DNA of 64,000 bases from positions 1 through 64,000 of the forward strand of contig JAJEBR010000128.1 of the NCBI GenBank assembly GCA_022822445.1, written 5' to 3'. Positions 1 through 8,439 of this stretch are shown here, piece by piece. The notes under the pieces were generated by a model, which saw nothing but the letters and a program-made list of their open reading frames with translations, was not told where the DNA came from and made no database searches. Positions within the stretch are counted from its first letter, which is position 1. Every line of letters starts with the position of its first letter. The position numbers and the translations under genes are program-made. Source of the DNA: Gemmatimonadota bacterium. GTDB lineage: Bacteria; Gemmatimonadota; Gemmatimonadetes; Longimicrobiales; Gaopeijiaceae.

Positions 1-1
1 G

Positions 2-160
2 CGGCGGAAGTTTGCGAGCGACCTGATGGACCAGCCGCTGAAGGTGCTCTGCCAACTTGGCGGTTGGAAAACGGCCAAGACGGTGCTGCGGTGCTATCAG
101 AGGGCCGACGAAGGACAGCTTAGGAAGGCTCTGGAAGACCGCCGCCGGGCTCGCGCCTGA
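2..160 (+). CDS. Tyrosine recombinase/integrase, C-terminal end (5' partial)
   Basis: An open frame enters from the left edge and stops with TGA at 158-160, giving 52 residues. It starts RRKFASDLMD and continues QLGGWKTAKTVLRCYQRAD. This is the usual end of a lambda-type integrase: the arginine after the HxxR histidine, a Leu-Gly-Gly-Trp in place of the common LGH(S/A), and a tyrosine (in LRCYQ) at the position of the catalytic nucleophile. The family performs site-specific strand exchange for phages, integrative elements and integrons. Only the last fifth of a normal 300-400 residue enzyme is inside the window, so the type of element cannot be told. It points toward a truncated gene at 216-589, which may mark the border of an inserted element. 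Confidence 0.75.
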   Translation, partial: RRKFASDLMDQPLKVLCQLGGWKTAKTVLRCYQRADEGQLRKALEDRRRARA

Positions 161-215
161 CTTGTCGGGAGTGGCGGGAGTCGATCAGCGGGAAACCGGG
201 CTGACCAAAACGTAA

Positions 216-589
216 CTACAGTGGCCACAACAAGATGCCAACCCGAACGTATATGCCAGCCCGGCGCCTCACCGCCCTCGGTGCCACGCGGGGATTATCC
301 ACGGCCTGTAGCAGGCCGTGGTCGGCCACGACGATGGTTCCATCTTCGAGGCGAAGCGCATGGGACCCTGTTCGAAGAGGTAGTCCAGGTCGCCCGAGAC
401 CTCCCCGATGGTCAGAATGGGCTCGGCGCCGACGCGCCATCCTGCGCCGGCAGACCAGGCCGGTGCGCTGCTCTCGACGATGCGGACGCCGGCGCTGTCG
501 GTAACGGAGGCGGTTTGCTGCGGCGACAGTTGGCGGGCATGAACGCCTGTCGCGAGAACGGCGGTCAGAACGATGACGGGGATTCGCAT
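216..589 (-). pseudogene. Truncated, frameshifted 6-bladed beta-propeller protein
   Basis: The ATG at 587-589 opens a signal peptide (MRIPVIVLTAVLATGVHA) followed by TDSAGVRIVES and WRVGAEPILTIGEVSGD, the standard start of the 6-bladed beta-propeller proteins found twice more upstream. Around 355-365 the reading frame changes: the expected LRLEDGTIVVADHG continues in a second frame, then similarity ends and a stop follows at 216-218. The intact relatives have about 400 residues, and only about 70 are recognisable here. It lies 10 bp after the gene at 600-1817 and was probably the last gene of that operon. The 3' loss together with the recombinase end at 2-160 suggests truncation by an integration or deletion. 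Confidence 0.7.
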
Positions 590-599
590 GGGGGTGCCG

Positions 600-1817
600 T
601 TACCTCAGCCCTTCGGTCAGTCTCCTGACGACTATCGCGGGCACATCCAGCTCGTCGACTTCCCAGAAGGCCACCAGACCGTCGGGTCCGAAGGCCTCGG
701 GCATCGTAGCGGTGCCGGCCGCGAAGGTGCCGAGGTACTGCCGATCCTGGCCGAAGACATCGATAGGACCCTGGTCGTCCCAGGGCTCCTCTCCCGCACG
801 TCGAATCCACAGCCCTCCCTGCCAGGTCGATCCGAGTTCTCGAATGACGGCGACTTCGGGGTAGAAGCCGCGTTCTTCGATCCCATCCCGGAATTCGGCG
901 GGCATTCCGCCCTGATCTTCGAGTATCTCCGTATACCGGCCGATCTCCCGCTCGATCGCGGCCGACCGCAGGCGGTCGGTAACCGCATCGGGCGGAATCG
1001 GCCGCAGCAACACTTCGATTCCCGGCCCGCCGGGCACGATTATCTTGACGGCATAGGCCGTGGAGTCGGCGTAGGCGACACTGCCGTCCGGCAGAATGTC
1101 CCAGCGCAACGTGGGTTCGAAGAACACGCCGTCGAGGGCTCCGCCAAACATCAGCATTCGCGCTGCGGAAACACTGCCGGAGCTGTCCAGGAAGTCGTCC
1201 GCCGACACCTCCTCGGGTGAATCTGCGCGGGGTGCCCGCCATGCCCGCAATACGGGGGCCAGAACGACATCGTCAGCCGCGAGGTCGATTCGACCGATGC
1301 TGAAGTCGCCCATTCCGTCGTCCGGCCCGGATGACCCCTGCGCGTAGAGGGCTTCAGCGTTCGGGTCCGGCCTTATGAGTTCGGGAAGCGTGCCCGTCGC
1401 CACGGAGCGATCGAACTCTCCGCCGGGGCCGAAAACCTGGATTGCTCCGCGCGCGATGTCCGATACGGCCAGGCGTCCGTCCCTCCAAACTGCAAGGTGG
1501 TAGGGGAACCGGAACTCTCCGGGTCCCTCACCCGCGCGACCGATCGTTGTGGCCAGCTGGCCGTCCGGATCGATGACGACCACTTGTGGGGCAAACGGAT
1601 CCAGAACGTACAGGTTGCCCGAACCGTCGAAGCTCACGGGACCCTGGCGGCTGAACTGCGCCCAGTCGGGGGCGTTCGGCCCACCTGCGCGGTATACCTC
1701 GGGGAAGTCGGCGGCCAGCAGTCGATCTTCAGCGCTCGCGCCGGCGGTCCCGGCGTCGGAGCCGCAGGCCGACAGGGCGAACGCGGACGTGGCGAGGAAG
1801 GCCAGATGGGCTTGCAT
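600..1817 (-). CDS. 6-bladed beta-propeller lipoprotein
   Basis: A protein of 405 residues with a lipoprotein signal: a hydrophobic stretch ends in LSAC at residues 15-18, so Cys18 should be lipidated. It then shows the propeller signature of this group: GPVSFDGSGNLYVLD, then VVVIDPDGQL, GRAGEGPGEFRFPYHLAV and RDGRLAVSDI, each a strand pair with a D-x-G turn. This NHL-like fold is known from surface or periplasmic proteins of unknown ligand. It sits 41 bp after a close paralog (1859-3064) and 10 bp before a broken third copy, so the three look like tandem duplicates at the end of the ECF sigma operon. No catalytic residues are visible. A binding or sensing role in the envelope is inference. 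Confidence 0.7.
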   Translation of the reverse strand: MQAHLAFLATSAFALSACGSDAGTAGASAEDRLLAADFPEVYRAGGPNAPDWAQFSRQGPVSFDGSGNLYVLDPFAPQVVVIDPDGQLATTIGRAGEGPGEFRFPYHLAVWRDGRLAVSDIARGAIQVFGPGGEFDRSVATGTLPELIRPDPNAEALYAQGSSGPDDGMGDFSIGRIDLAADDVVLAPVLRAWRAPRADSPEEVSADDFLDSSGSVSAARMLMFGGALDGVFFEPTLRWDILPDGSVAYADSTAYAVKIIVPGGPGIEVLLRPIPPDAVTDRLRSAAIEREIGRYTEILEDQGGMPAEFRDGIEERGFYPEVAVIRELGSTWQGGLWIRRAGEEPWDDQGPIDVFGQDRQYLGTFAAGTATMPEAFGPDGLVAFWEVDELDVPAIVVRRLTEGLR

Positions 1818-1858
1818 TGCGACCAGCCTTTCGGGGGGATCGAATTCCCTGGATTCTC

Positions 1859-3064
1859 TCAGCGCACCCCGGCCGGCAGTCGCTTCACCACCACATAGGG
1901 CACGTCAAGGTCGTCCGTCTCCACGAAAGCTATCAGCCCATCGGGACCGAAGGCACGCGGCAGCCCGGTGGTGCTCGGCGCAAACGTGCCCAGGTAGCGT
2001 CCGTCCGCTGTGATCAGATCGATGGGGTTCCCCCCCGCCCCCTCCTCACCTCGCCGGCGGACCCAGATGGTGCCTTCCCAGCTCGTTTTCAGGCTGAGGA
2101 TTACCGGGATTTCGTGAAAGACCTCCATCGCCTCGATCTGGCCGCGACGGAATTCGATCATTGCCTGTTGCATCGGATCGCCGCCCCCATCTCCCAGTCT
2201 CTCCAGTTGGCGCTCGATCTCGGCCGCCTTCATGCGGTCTGTCACGGGCCGGGGTTGAAAGGGGCGGGTCAGAATCCGGGTTACACGGCCACCCGGCACA
2301 GCGAACTTGAGTGCGTAGGAAGAAGAGTCGGTGAACACCACTGACCCGTTGGGGAGCACGCCCGCCATGAGCAGGGGCCTGAATGCCTCCGGATCGCCTG
2401 GCGGCCTCCATCCCGCCGCGACCGAGTCGATCTCCACCTGGTCACCGCTCAGACCGTAGCTCAGAACGAACCGGAACGGGAGTGGCGTTTCGCTGTCGTC
2501 CCCGGTCCGCGACAGGTAGCCGACCTCGCTTGTGGCGAGAACCCGGTCCGTGTCCGGGAAGACCTGCAGGCCGCCGATCATCGGGAAGTGCGTCTGTGGA
2601 CCGCCCAAGGGGACCGTGCGTTCGAATTCGCCGTTCGCATCGAAGAGGGCGAATCCCATGCGCCCCATGTCGTAAACGGTCACCCGCCCGTCCCGCATGA
2701 CGGCGATTTCCACCACGCTCGCGTAGTTGGTACCGAACTCACCGGGGCCCTCCCCCTCCCCTATGAACTGGCGCACCAGATTGCCTTGCAGATCCACGAC
2801 ATGGATCCGCACCGCCCGATAGTCGAAGATGTAGAGGTTGCCGGACCCGTCGAAACCGACGCTGCCAACGCCACCAAAGGTGTCCCAGCTGTCCCCATCC
2901 ACCGACCCCAACCGGTAGACCTCTTCGAAGCTGGCATCCAGGTACCGGTCCTCTGCCGGTAGCGGGATGACCTCCTGACCGACCACGAGCTCATCGGAGC
3001 GCCATGCCGCGAAAACGAGTACGCTTGCGACAAGCAAGGTGCGATGGACTGTCATGGCGCTCAC
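1859..3064 (-). CDS. 6-bladed beta-propeller secreted protein
   Basis: Paralog of the 600-1817 protein, 401 residues. The GTG at 3064 overlaps the TGA of the upstream gene by four bases; an ATG at 3055 three codons later is an equally good start and leaves the signal peptide (MTVHRTLLVASVLVFAAW) intact. There is no clear lipobox cysteine, so it is probably soluble in the periplasm or exported. Propeller repeats are plain: VGSVGFDGSGNLYIFD, HVVDLQGNLV, GEGEGPGEFG and RDGRVTVYDMG. The order (sigma factor, anti-sigma-like protein, secreted protein, then this gene) and the tight overlaps suggest cotranscription and control by the ECF sigma factor. Ligand and precise role are unknown. Confidence 0.7.
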   Translation of the reverse strand: MSAMTVHRTLLVASVLVFAAWRSDELVVGQEVIPLPAEDRYLDASFEEVYRLGSVDGDSWDTFGGVGSVGFDGSGNLYIFDYRAVRIHVVDLQGNLVRQFIGEGEGPGEFGTNYASVVEIAVMRDGRVTVYDMGRMGFALFDANGEFERTVPLGGPQTHFPMIGGLQVFPDTDRVLATSEVGYLSRTGDDSETPLPFRFVLSYGLSGDQVEIDSVAAGWRPPGDPEAFRPLLMAGVLPNGSVVFTDSSSYALKFAVPGGRVTRILTRPFQPRPVTDRMKAAEIERQLERLGDGGGDPMQQAMIEFRRGQIEAMEVFHEIPVILSLKTSWEGTIWVRRRGEEGAGGNPIDLITADGRYLGTFAPSTTGLPRAFGPDGLIAFVETDDLDVPYVVVKRLPAGVR

Positions 3065-3636
3065 AAGTCCGGATCGACTCTTGCCGTCACGACGAGAATA
3101 AGCACGGGTTCGTCCGCCTTTCGAGGAGCCGATCCCAGTACCACCCGCTGACCATCGCGCATGTTGACCGATATCCGCAGCAGAGGAGGCAGATTGACCG
3201 GGCGCGAGCGATTCACGTAGTCGGTGATGTCAGTAAGCGACACCGTGCCCCGGACAGTTCCGGAGTTTCGCGCCGCGCGAAGGCTCGTGCTCACCTCCAG
3301 CGCCACGTCCGAGTTTTCCACGACGATTCGTTGGGATCCGGTGCCGCGCAGGGGTTCGGTGTCGGTTTCCGTCATGTACATGCCCACGTTGAACAGCGAG
3401 GTCGAAAGGAGTCGGTATCCCTGGAAGTTGAAGTACTTCCTGAGCTCGGTCACCACGTCGCTGATCTCGGGATCGTCACCGCTGAAGCCATCCGCCTGCA
3501 CCAGGTGAAAGGTGAGCAGCACGTTCTGGATGTCCTGGCGGCCCTCCTGCGCCGTCGCTGCCACCGATAGCGACACCAAGGCCAACGCAGCGATCAGCGC
3601 GCACCGGATGGTCCTCTCCATCGTTCCAATCATCAT
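3061..3636 (-). CDS. Secreted protein of unknown function in ECF sigma operon
   Basis: A protein of 191 residues with a signal peptide (hydrophobic CALIAALALVSLSVAATA, cleavage near ATAQE). The mature part has a region FHLVQADGFSGDDPEISDVVTELRKYF and later LLRISVNMRDGQ, alternating strands and short helices. The N-terminal part recalls the small N-domains of secretins, but the match is too weak for a family name. Its ATG at 3636 overlaps the TGA of the anti-sigma-like gene in an ATGA junction and its own TGA overlaps the next gene, so translation is probably coupled through the cassette. It may be an envelope sensor component, but that is guesswork from context. Confidence 0.6.
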   Translation of the reverse strand: MMIGTMERTIRCALIAALALVSLSVAATAQEGRQDIQNVLLTFHLVQADGFSGDDPEISDVVTELRKYFNFQGYRLLSTSLFNVGMYMTETDTEPLRGTGSQRIVVENSDVALEVSTSLRAARNSGTVRGTVSLTDITDYVNRSRPVNLPPLLRISVNMRDGQRVVLGSAPRKADEPVLILVVTARVDPDL

Positions 3637-4079
3637 TCGCTCTCCTCCAGGTTAAGTAGCCATACCACGACCATGTCGGGATCGCTCGTGGGAAATGCTG
3701 CGAAGGGCCTGTCGGCTTCCACGGCCATTTCGCTTACCATGCCGGGCACGGCAGCCACAAGCCGCACACCGCCCTCTTCAACTTCGTCGCCACGGCCGAG
3801 GATCAGCGCCGCGACGGCGGCGGCGGCCGCGAGCGGCACCATGACCCTGCGGCCCCACGCGAACCGGCGACGCAACGGCAAGACCTGGCCGTCCACGGCG
3901 GGCAGGCCCTCTCCCAGCTGCTCCGCCATCGCCGACAGAACCGCTTTCATGTTCCGCGTGTCGCGCGCAATCCGCTCGGCGCCAGGCTCCTCCGTGGAAT
4001 CCAGCCCGGATCCCTCGTCCAGCTCCCCCTCCAGGACCTCGTCCGGCCAGTCGTCTCGGCTATCCATCATTCCCTCCAT
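3633..4079 (-). CDS. Putative anti-sigma factor-like membrane protein
   Basis: A protein of 148 residues. The first 85 are acidic and charged, probably cytoplasmic (WPDEVLEGELDEG, then a helix NMKAVLSAMAEQL). One membrane segment follows at about 83-95 (MVPLAAAAAVAALIL), and the rest would be periplasmic. This one-TM layout directly after an ECF sigma gene is typical of anti-sigma factors, but no zinc-binding HxxxCxxC motif is present, so the assignment rests on topology and position. The ATG at 4079 is used here; ATGs at 4070 and 4067 behind GGAGGG are alternatives. The 55-bp gap to the sigma gene holds a conserved 39-bp motif (4087-4125), so this gene and those after it may have their own promoter. 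Confidence 0.55.
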   Translation of the reverse strand: MEGMMDSRDDWPDEVLEGELDEGSGLDSTEEPGAERIARDTRNMKAVLSAMAEQLGEGLPAVDGQVLPLRRRFAWGRRVMVPLAAAAAVAALILGRGDEVEEGGVRLVAAVPGMVSEMAVEADRPFAAFPTSDPDMVVVWLLNLEESE

Positions 4080-4086
4080 GTCCTTA

Positions 4087-4125
4087 TGTCATGCGAACAT
4101 GACACAATGTAATGTTTTCTTTACA
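4087..4125 (-). promoter_or_regulatory. Conserved AT-rich 39-bp motif, copy A
   Basis: Read on the minus strand it begins TGTAAAGAAAACATTACA and continues with TGTCATGTT. The first 18 bases are an imperfect palindrome (TGTAA...TTACA). Two other copies with the same order and spacing lie at 31216-31254 and 35813-35851. It fills the gap between the ECF sigma gene and the anti-sigma-like gene and ends just before the latter's ribosome binding site. An operator or promoter role is inferred from conservation, low GC and position. Confidence 0.55.
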
Positions 4126-4134
4126 GTGCGAAGT

Positions 4135-4701
4135 TCATGCTCCGGCTCCCCGCGCCAGCATCTCCTTGCGCATCCTGCGCCTCGCGCGCATCAGCTGCAC
4201 CCTCAGCGTGCTCGGATTCATCTCCAGCAGGTCGGCCGCCTCCACCGGCTTCAGCCCCTGCAGATCCACCAGGTCGAAGACTTCCCGCTGTGTCGCGGGC
4301 AGCGCCGTCAGGAAGGTCCGAATCAATCGCACGGTTCTCTTCATCTCGATCTCATCGAGCGGGTCCTCCAGCCGGGGCGCCGCCGCCCGGGCCAGCTGCT
4401 CCGCCCTGTCGGCCAGCCGCTGTTCCCGGTGACGGCCCCGCTGGTGGTCCAGACCGGCGTTCCTCGTAATCCGGTAGAGCCAGCTCGTGAACTTTGAGCG
4501 ACCATCGAATCCCCCGATTGAAGTCACCATCTTCATCATGACGCGTTGCGCCACGTCCTCCGCGTCGTCGGGATCGCCGGTCATGACCAGGGCCCATCGG
4601 CATACCAGAGGCCGGAGGGCGCCCGCCAGACTTCCCAGCGCCTCCCGATCTCCCTGCCTTGCCTTTTCGGTCAACTCCAGGATCTCTCGGTCGGAGAGCA
4701 T
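4135..4701 (-). CDS. ECF-type RNA polymerase sigma factor
   Basis: The start is taken at the ATG 4699-4701, behind GAGGAG, because longer in-frame starts would run into the tRNA-Ala gene; this gives 188 residues (MLSDREILELTEKARQGD). Region 2 is seen in DAEDVAQRVMMKMV and FTSWLYRITRN, region 4 in LPATQREVFDLVDLQGLK and LEMNPSTLRVQLMRARRRMR, a helix-turn-helix that reads the -35 element. ECF sigma factors direct RNA polymerase to a small regulon, usually released by an envelope signal. The next gene on the same strand looks like its anti-sigma factor, after 55 bp that include a conserved motif. The target regulon is not evident, although the secreted and propeller proteins downstream are obvious candidates. 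Confidence 0.9.
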   Translation of the reverse strand: MLSDREILELTEKARQGDREALGSLAGALRPLVCRWALVMTGDPDDAEDVAQRVMMKMVTSIGGFDGRSKFTSWLYRITRNAGLDHQRGRHREQRLADRAEQLARAAAPRLEDPLDEIEMKRTVRLIRTFLTALPATQREVFDLVDLQGLKPVEAADLLEMNPSTLRVQLMRARRRMRKEMLARGAGA

Positions 4702-4761
4702 GCGCTCCTCGTTCGGTTTCGAGAGTGAGACGCCGAGAGGGGGAGGACCGTTTACATGCAG

Positions 4762-4834
4762 TGGAGCCAACCGGGATCGAACCGGTGACCTCTGGCTTGC
4801 AAAGCCAGCGCTCTCCCAGCTGAGCTATGGCCCC
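4762..4834 (-). tRNA. tRNA-Ala (anticodon TGC)
   Basis: The reverse complement folds as a standard tRNA of 73 nt. The acceptor GGGGCCA pairs with TGGCTCC including the G3-U70 wobble that marks alanine tRNAs, the anticodon stem CTGGC/GCCAG carries loop TTTGCAA with anticodon TGC, and the T arm ACCGG-TTCGATC-CCGGT is intact. The CCA end is not encoded (the sequence reads A-C-T). It lies between the ECF sigma gene and a divergent lipoprotein gene. Confidence 0.97.
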
Positions 4835-4946
4835 GAAATGCGGCGCGGGCCGGAGCCGGCGCGCCATTGGGAATGAAGATAGCCTGGCCAACCCTGCGCC
4901 GTAACCGCGGCCGACACCCGACCCCCGATTCCGCTATCTTTGGTCC

Positions 4947-6362
4947 ATGAAGAGTCTCCTTCGGTTGATGCTGATCGCGGCGTTTGTCTCCGCGTGCGAA
5001 CCCGACGGCGGTTCGTCCCCGGGTGGCTCCGACTCGCCCGGAGGTCAGGCGGCGCCAGAGCCCACAGTCGAAGCCGCGCCACCCGCCGATCCGGGGGTGG
5101 CAGCCGATCTCGCGCCGGAAGTGGCGAATCCGCCCGAGGCTGACATTTCCCCTGACGCAGGCACTCCACAACCCGCCGCGAATCCGGACCCGCCCGAGCG
5201 CGACTTCTTCCTTTTCGCGCGGCCGGAGAAGGTGCGCGGCCTGTACGTGAACTCCTGGTCCGCGGGGTCGCGCAGACGGCTTCCAGCGCTCATCGAACTG
5301 GCCGACAGCACCGAGATCAACAGCTTCGTCATCGACATCAAGGATGCGAGCGGCTACGTGAGCCACCCCAGCCAGGTGTCGCTCGCCCGGGACATCGGCG
5401 CCACCGGCGAGATCCGCATCCCGAGCCTGTCGTACCTCCTCGGCAAGCTCGAGGAGGCGGAGATCTACCCCATCGCGCGTATCGTGATCGTGAAGGACCC
5501 GCTGCTGACCGCCGCCCGGCCGGATCTGGCCGTGCAGGATACGGCGGGGGGCGTATGGGTCGACGGCAAGGGATTCGTCTGGCTGAATCCGTACCAGCGC
5601 GAGGTATGGGACTACCACGTTGCGCTGGCCCGTGAGGTCGCGTCGTGGGGATTCCCGGAGATCCAGTGGGACTACGTGCGGTTCCCGGACGCGCCGGCCT
5701 CCGAAATCGGACGGACCCACTTTCCGGGAGAGGGCGGCCAGCCCAAGGCCGAAGCCATCCGCGACTTCCTGGCCTACAGCCGGGACGCGCTCGCGGACAT
5801 GGGCGTCAGCGTGACCGCCGACGTGTTCGGCGTCACCACCTCCGCGACGCGCGACGTGGGTATCGGCCAGATCTGGGAGTCGTTCATCGATGTTGTGGAC
5901 GTGGCGCTCCCGATGGTGTACCCGAGTCACTACTGGAAGGGCAGCTTCGGGATCGACACGCCCAACGCGTACCCCTACGAGATCGTTCGCTCGGCTCTGG
6001 AGGACGCGCTGAAGCGATCGGCCGAGATGCCGGGCGCCGGCGCGACCCGTCCGTGGCTGCAGGACTTCACCCTCGGGAAGCCGCCCTACGGGGCCGCGGA
6101 GGTGCGTGCCCAGATCCAGGCGACCTACGACGTGGGCATCGACGAGTGGATCCTGTGGAACCCGGGGAGCCGCTACACGGCAGGGGCGCTCGAGCCGGTG
6201 GGTGGCTTTGCAGAAGAGCCGATGGTGCGGATCGCGAACGAGCTCATCCCCGTCTCGCGGCGCTACGAGCTGTACGACACGACCACCGTCATCGTGGGCG
6301 AGGATCCGCCGGACGGGTCCGCAGGCACCTCCGGAACGGTGGGAAAGGGGCCGGGCGGATAG
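4947..6362 (+). CDS. Lipoprotein with putative glycoside hydrolase (DUF4015-type) TIM barrel
   Basis: A protein of 471 residues. The signal peptide ends in FVSAC (Cys17), so it is a lipoprotein, followed by about 75 residues of Pro/Ala/Gly-rich linker. The catalytic-like domain starts at KVRGLYVNSW and has the hallmarks of the putative glycosyl hydrolase family known as DUF4015: INSFVIDIKDASGYV, GGVWVDGKGFVWLNPY, EIQWDYVRFPD and ALPMVYPSHY. The D and E residues on these strand ends resemble a (beta/alpha)8 barrel, but substrate and activity are unproven for the family. It stands alone, divergent from the tRNA and convergent with the next gene. It has no link in the window to the glucan locus. 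Confidence 0.8.
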   Translation: MKSLLRLMLIAAFVSACEPDGGSSPGGSDSPGGQAAPEPTVEAAPPADPGVAADLAPEVANPPEADISPDAGTPQPAANPDPPERDFFLFARPEKVRGLYVNSWSAGSRRRLPALIELADSTEINSFVIDIKDASGYVSHPSQVSLARDIGATGEIRIPSLSYLLGKLEEAEIYPIARIVIVKDPLLTAARPDLAVQDTAGGVWVDGKGFVWLNPYQREVWDYHVALAREVASWGFPEIQWDYVRFPDAPASEIGRTHFPGEGGQPKAEAIRDFLAYSRDALADMGVSVTADVFGVTTSATRDVGIGQIWESFIDVVDVALPMVYPSHYWKGSFGIDTPNAYPYEIVRSALEDALKRSAEMPGAGATRPWLQDFTLGKPPYGAAEVRAQIQATYDVGIDEWILWNPGSRYTAGALEPVGGFAEEPMVRIANELIPVSRRYELYDTTTVIVGEDPPDGSAGTSGTVGKGPGG

Positions 6363-6416
6363 GCCGAGCCGTCCCGAACGCACATCACTCCTGATTAGCT
6401 TAGCTAGATTACTTAG

Positions 6417-7394
6417 CTAACTAGCACGATGTGCCGCCGCATACCGCCGGACCACGTCCCCCGCCGGCAGGATCTCGTCAATCCCGGCCACGCTCTTCCC
6501 CGCCTGCCACAGCTCCCTGTCCTCCCGGGTGAGCGACCGCTTCAGCTGCCAGAACGACTTCACCGAATAGAGCAGCCGCATCCAGTGCCTGGTGCGGTTG
6601 CCGCGGAGCAGCCGTTTCGCGAGCGGCCCCGCCTTGAGCCCCATCCGCTGAATGTGGGGGGTGTTGAGCACCGAGACGGGCACGCCGGTCAGACGCTCCG
6701 ACAGCACCACGTCTTCTTCGCGGGCCTGCAGGATGGCGCGCTTGTACGCATCCGAGGCGGTGCACTCCCGAGTGGCGATGAACCGCGTACCGAGCTGGAC
6801 CCCGGCGTAGCCAAGCGAGAGGGCACGGGCGAATTCGGCGGGTGTCCCCACTCCACCCGCGCACACGACCGGGACGCCGAGGTCCCCCACCTCCCCGATC
6901 AGCTCCTCCATCCCCCGCGGGCCCGCGTGCCCCCCCGCCCTGCGGTTCACGGCGATGAGCCCGTCCACCCCCGACTCCATCCCCTTGAGCGCCCACTTCC
7001 GCTCCGTCACGTCGTGGTACACCACCCCCCCGTGCGGCGACACCCGGTCCACCACCCACCGGGGCTTGCCCAGCGACGTCGCGAAGAACCGCACGCCCTC
7101 CTCGAGCGCGATGTCGATCCACTCCGCCATACGCTCGTGGTACTTCCGGGACGCCTTCTCGATCAGCGCGTTCATCCCGATCGGCCGCGATGTCAGCCGC
7201 TTCATGTAACGCAGCCCCTCGCGGAAGTCGTACCCGTGCACGTAGGTGAGGCTCAGCGGCTGCAGGATCCCGATCCCGCCGGCCTCCGACGCCGCCGCCA
7301 CCAGTTCGGGGTTGCTGCAGGGGTACATCGCACCGCAGATCAGCGGCACCCGGATGCCGGCGTGCCGGGTGAGGGGGGTCTCCGGCGAAACCAC
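6417..7394 (-). CDS. NAD(P)H-dependent flavin oxidoreductase / nitronate monooxygenase family
   Basis: A protein of 325 residues, cytoplasmic. It begins PLICGAMYPCSNPELVAAASEAGGIGILQ, the FMN-barrel start of the nitronate monooxygenase / FabK-like family. Further family marks are NRRAGGHAGP (flavin phosphate loop), VPVVCAGGVGTPAEFARAL and GYAGVQLGTRFIATREC. Members oxidise nitronates or act as flavin-dependent reductases, so a precise reaction cannot be given. The C-terminal 70 residues (from LLRGNRTRHWMRLLYSV) are basic and less conserved. The gene stands alone and converges with the DUF4015 lipoprotein across a short AT-rich stretch holding several TTAGCTA repeats. Confidence 0.85.
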   Translation of the reverse strand: MVSPETPLTRHAGIRVPLICGAMYPCSNPELVAAASEAGGIGILQPLSLTYVHGYDFREGLRYMKRLTSRPIGMNALIEKASRKYHERMAEWIDIALEEGVRFFATSLGKPRWVVDRVSPHGGVVYHDVTERKWALKGMESGVDGLIAVNRRAGGHAGPRGMEELIGEVGDLGVPVVCAGGVGTPAEFARALSLGYAGVQLGTRFIATRECTASDAYKRAILQAREEDVVLSERLTGVPVSVLNTPHIQRMGLKAGPLAKRLLRGNRTRHWMRLLYSVKSFWQLKRSLTREDRELWQAGKSVAGIDEILPAGDVVRRYAAAHRAS

Positions 7395-7527
7395 GTCAGT
7401 CCGGTTCTCCCAGCCGCCGTCGCCGCCGCGCCACGTTGTCCATCCTCCTTGTCCCCGTCCCTATATTGAAGCTCTGCGGATCAGAACGACGCATAAGCTA
7501 TCCGCAACCACCTTCGCCCGAAACGAC

Positions 7528-7911
7528 ATGCCATCCGATCCACGCACCGCGATGCGCCGGTACAGCGACAAGGAGATTCGCCGGCTCCTGCGGCAGGCGG
7601 CACACCTCCAGGAAAGGGAAGCGGAGCACGAGCATGGCGAAGAGGGCGGGGGCATGACGCTGGCCGAACTCCAGGAGGTCGCGGCCGAGGCCGGCATCCA
7701 TCCGCGCTACCTGCAGCGGGCGGCGGCCCGAATCGACCAGGCGGGAGAATCCGGCCTCGCGGCCGCGCTCGCCGGGACTCCGCTTACGATCATCGTGGAG
7801 CGGACGGTGTCCGGCCAACTTGCGAGCGAGGGCTTTGAGCACGCGGTTCTGGAAATCCAGCGCGCGTTCACCGGCGCCGGCAACGCGTCGATGGTGGGCC
7901 GCACTGGTTGA
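7528..7911 (+). CDS. Hypothetical protein, possibly 3'-truncated
   Basis: The ATG at 7528 gives 127 residues. The N-terminal part MRRYSDKEIRRLLRQAAHLQ, then MTLAELQEVAAEAGIHPRYLQRAAARI, looks like a small helical regulatory domain seen at the start of several uncharacterised soil-bacterial proteins. A second part, TPLTIIVERTVSGQLASEGFEHAVLEIQRAF, looks like the start of an alpha/beta domain that would normally run on for 60-100 residues, but the frame stops at VGRTG. In the same frame beyond the stop, 7912-8028 reads a plausible protein tail (ANWQMADRIAGYARADTLE), so the locus may be the scar of a deletion or carry a premature stop. No function can be assigned. Confidence 0.45.
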   Translation: MPSDPRTAMRRYSDKEIRRLLRQAAHLQEREAEHEHGEEGGGMTLAELQEVAAEAGIHPRYLQRAAARIDQAGESGLAAALAGTPLTIIVERTVSGQLASEGFEHAVLEIQRAFTGAGNASMVGRTG

Positions 7912-8016
7912 AGAAGAGAGGGATCAGACGCCGCCGCGAACTGGCAGATGGCCGACCGGATCGCCGGATACGCCCGGGCCGACACCCTGGAACCGGAGGA
8001 TTCGGGGCCGGCCGCC

Positions 8017-8322
8017 CTACCAGGATGATTTCCGCACGCCCGGAATCAGGCCGTGCAGCGCCATCTCGCGCAGTGCGATCCTGGAGATGCCGAACTTGCG
8101 GATGAACCCGCGCGGCCGACCCGTCATCTGGCAGCGGTTGCGGTAGCGGACCGAGGCGGAGTCGCGCGGGAGCGCCTGGAGCCTGGCCATCGCTTCGCGC
8201 TTTGCGTCCAGCGACGCGGCCGGATCCTTCATGACGCGCCGGAGTTCAGCGCGCGTTTCGGCGTGCCTTTCGATCAGCTGGGCTCGCCGTTCGTTCTTTT
8301 CGAGTTTGCCCTTCTTGGCCAT
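8017..8322 (-). CDS. rpsN: 30S ribosomal protein S14, zinc-independent type
   Basis: A protein of 101 residues starting [13 protein letters not shown] and ending in the S14 signature [20 protein letters not shown] and [11 protein letters not shown]. The length and the absence of the two CxxC pairs show the C-minus (zinc-free) form, as in Escherichia coli, rather than the 61-residue zinc form. S14 assembles into the head of the small subunit near S10 and S19. It is a single gene here and not part of the usual spc ribosomal operon. Zinc-free FolE2, L31B, L33 and L28 follow within 3 kb, which suggests a zinc-sparing group. Whether another rpsN exists in the genome cannot be seen. Confidence 0.95.
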   Translation of the reverse strand: MAKKGKLEKNERRAQLIERHAETRAELRRVMKDPAASLDAKREAMARLQALPRDSASVRYRNRCQMTGRPRGFIRKFGISRIALREMALHGLIPGVRKSSW

Positions 8323-8439
8323 TCCGTGATTCTTCTCAGGTTGTTGTCGGCTGTGCCGGGGATTGGCGGATATCCGGCGACATGCGGGTCCGCTCCGAGA
8401 CTGCCTAGCCCTTAACGCTCGCGGAATCGCCGATGGAAG

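Noticed and set aside
7912-8016. In-frame protein-like tail after the hypothetical gene stop
   Set aside because: Too short and without start to call a gene; noted only as a possible scar in the entry for 7528-7911.
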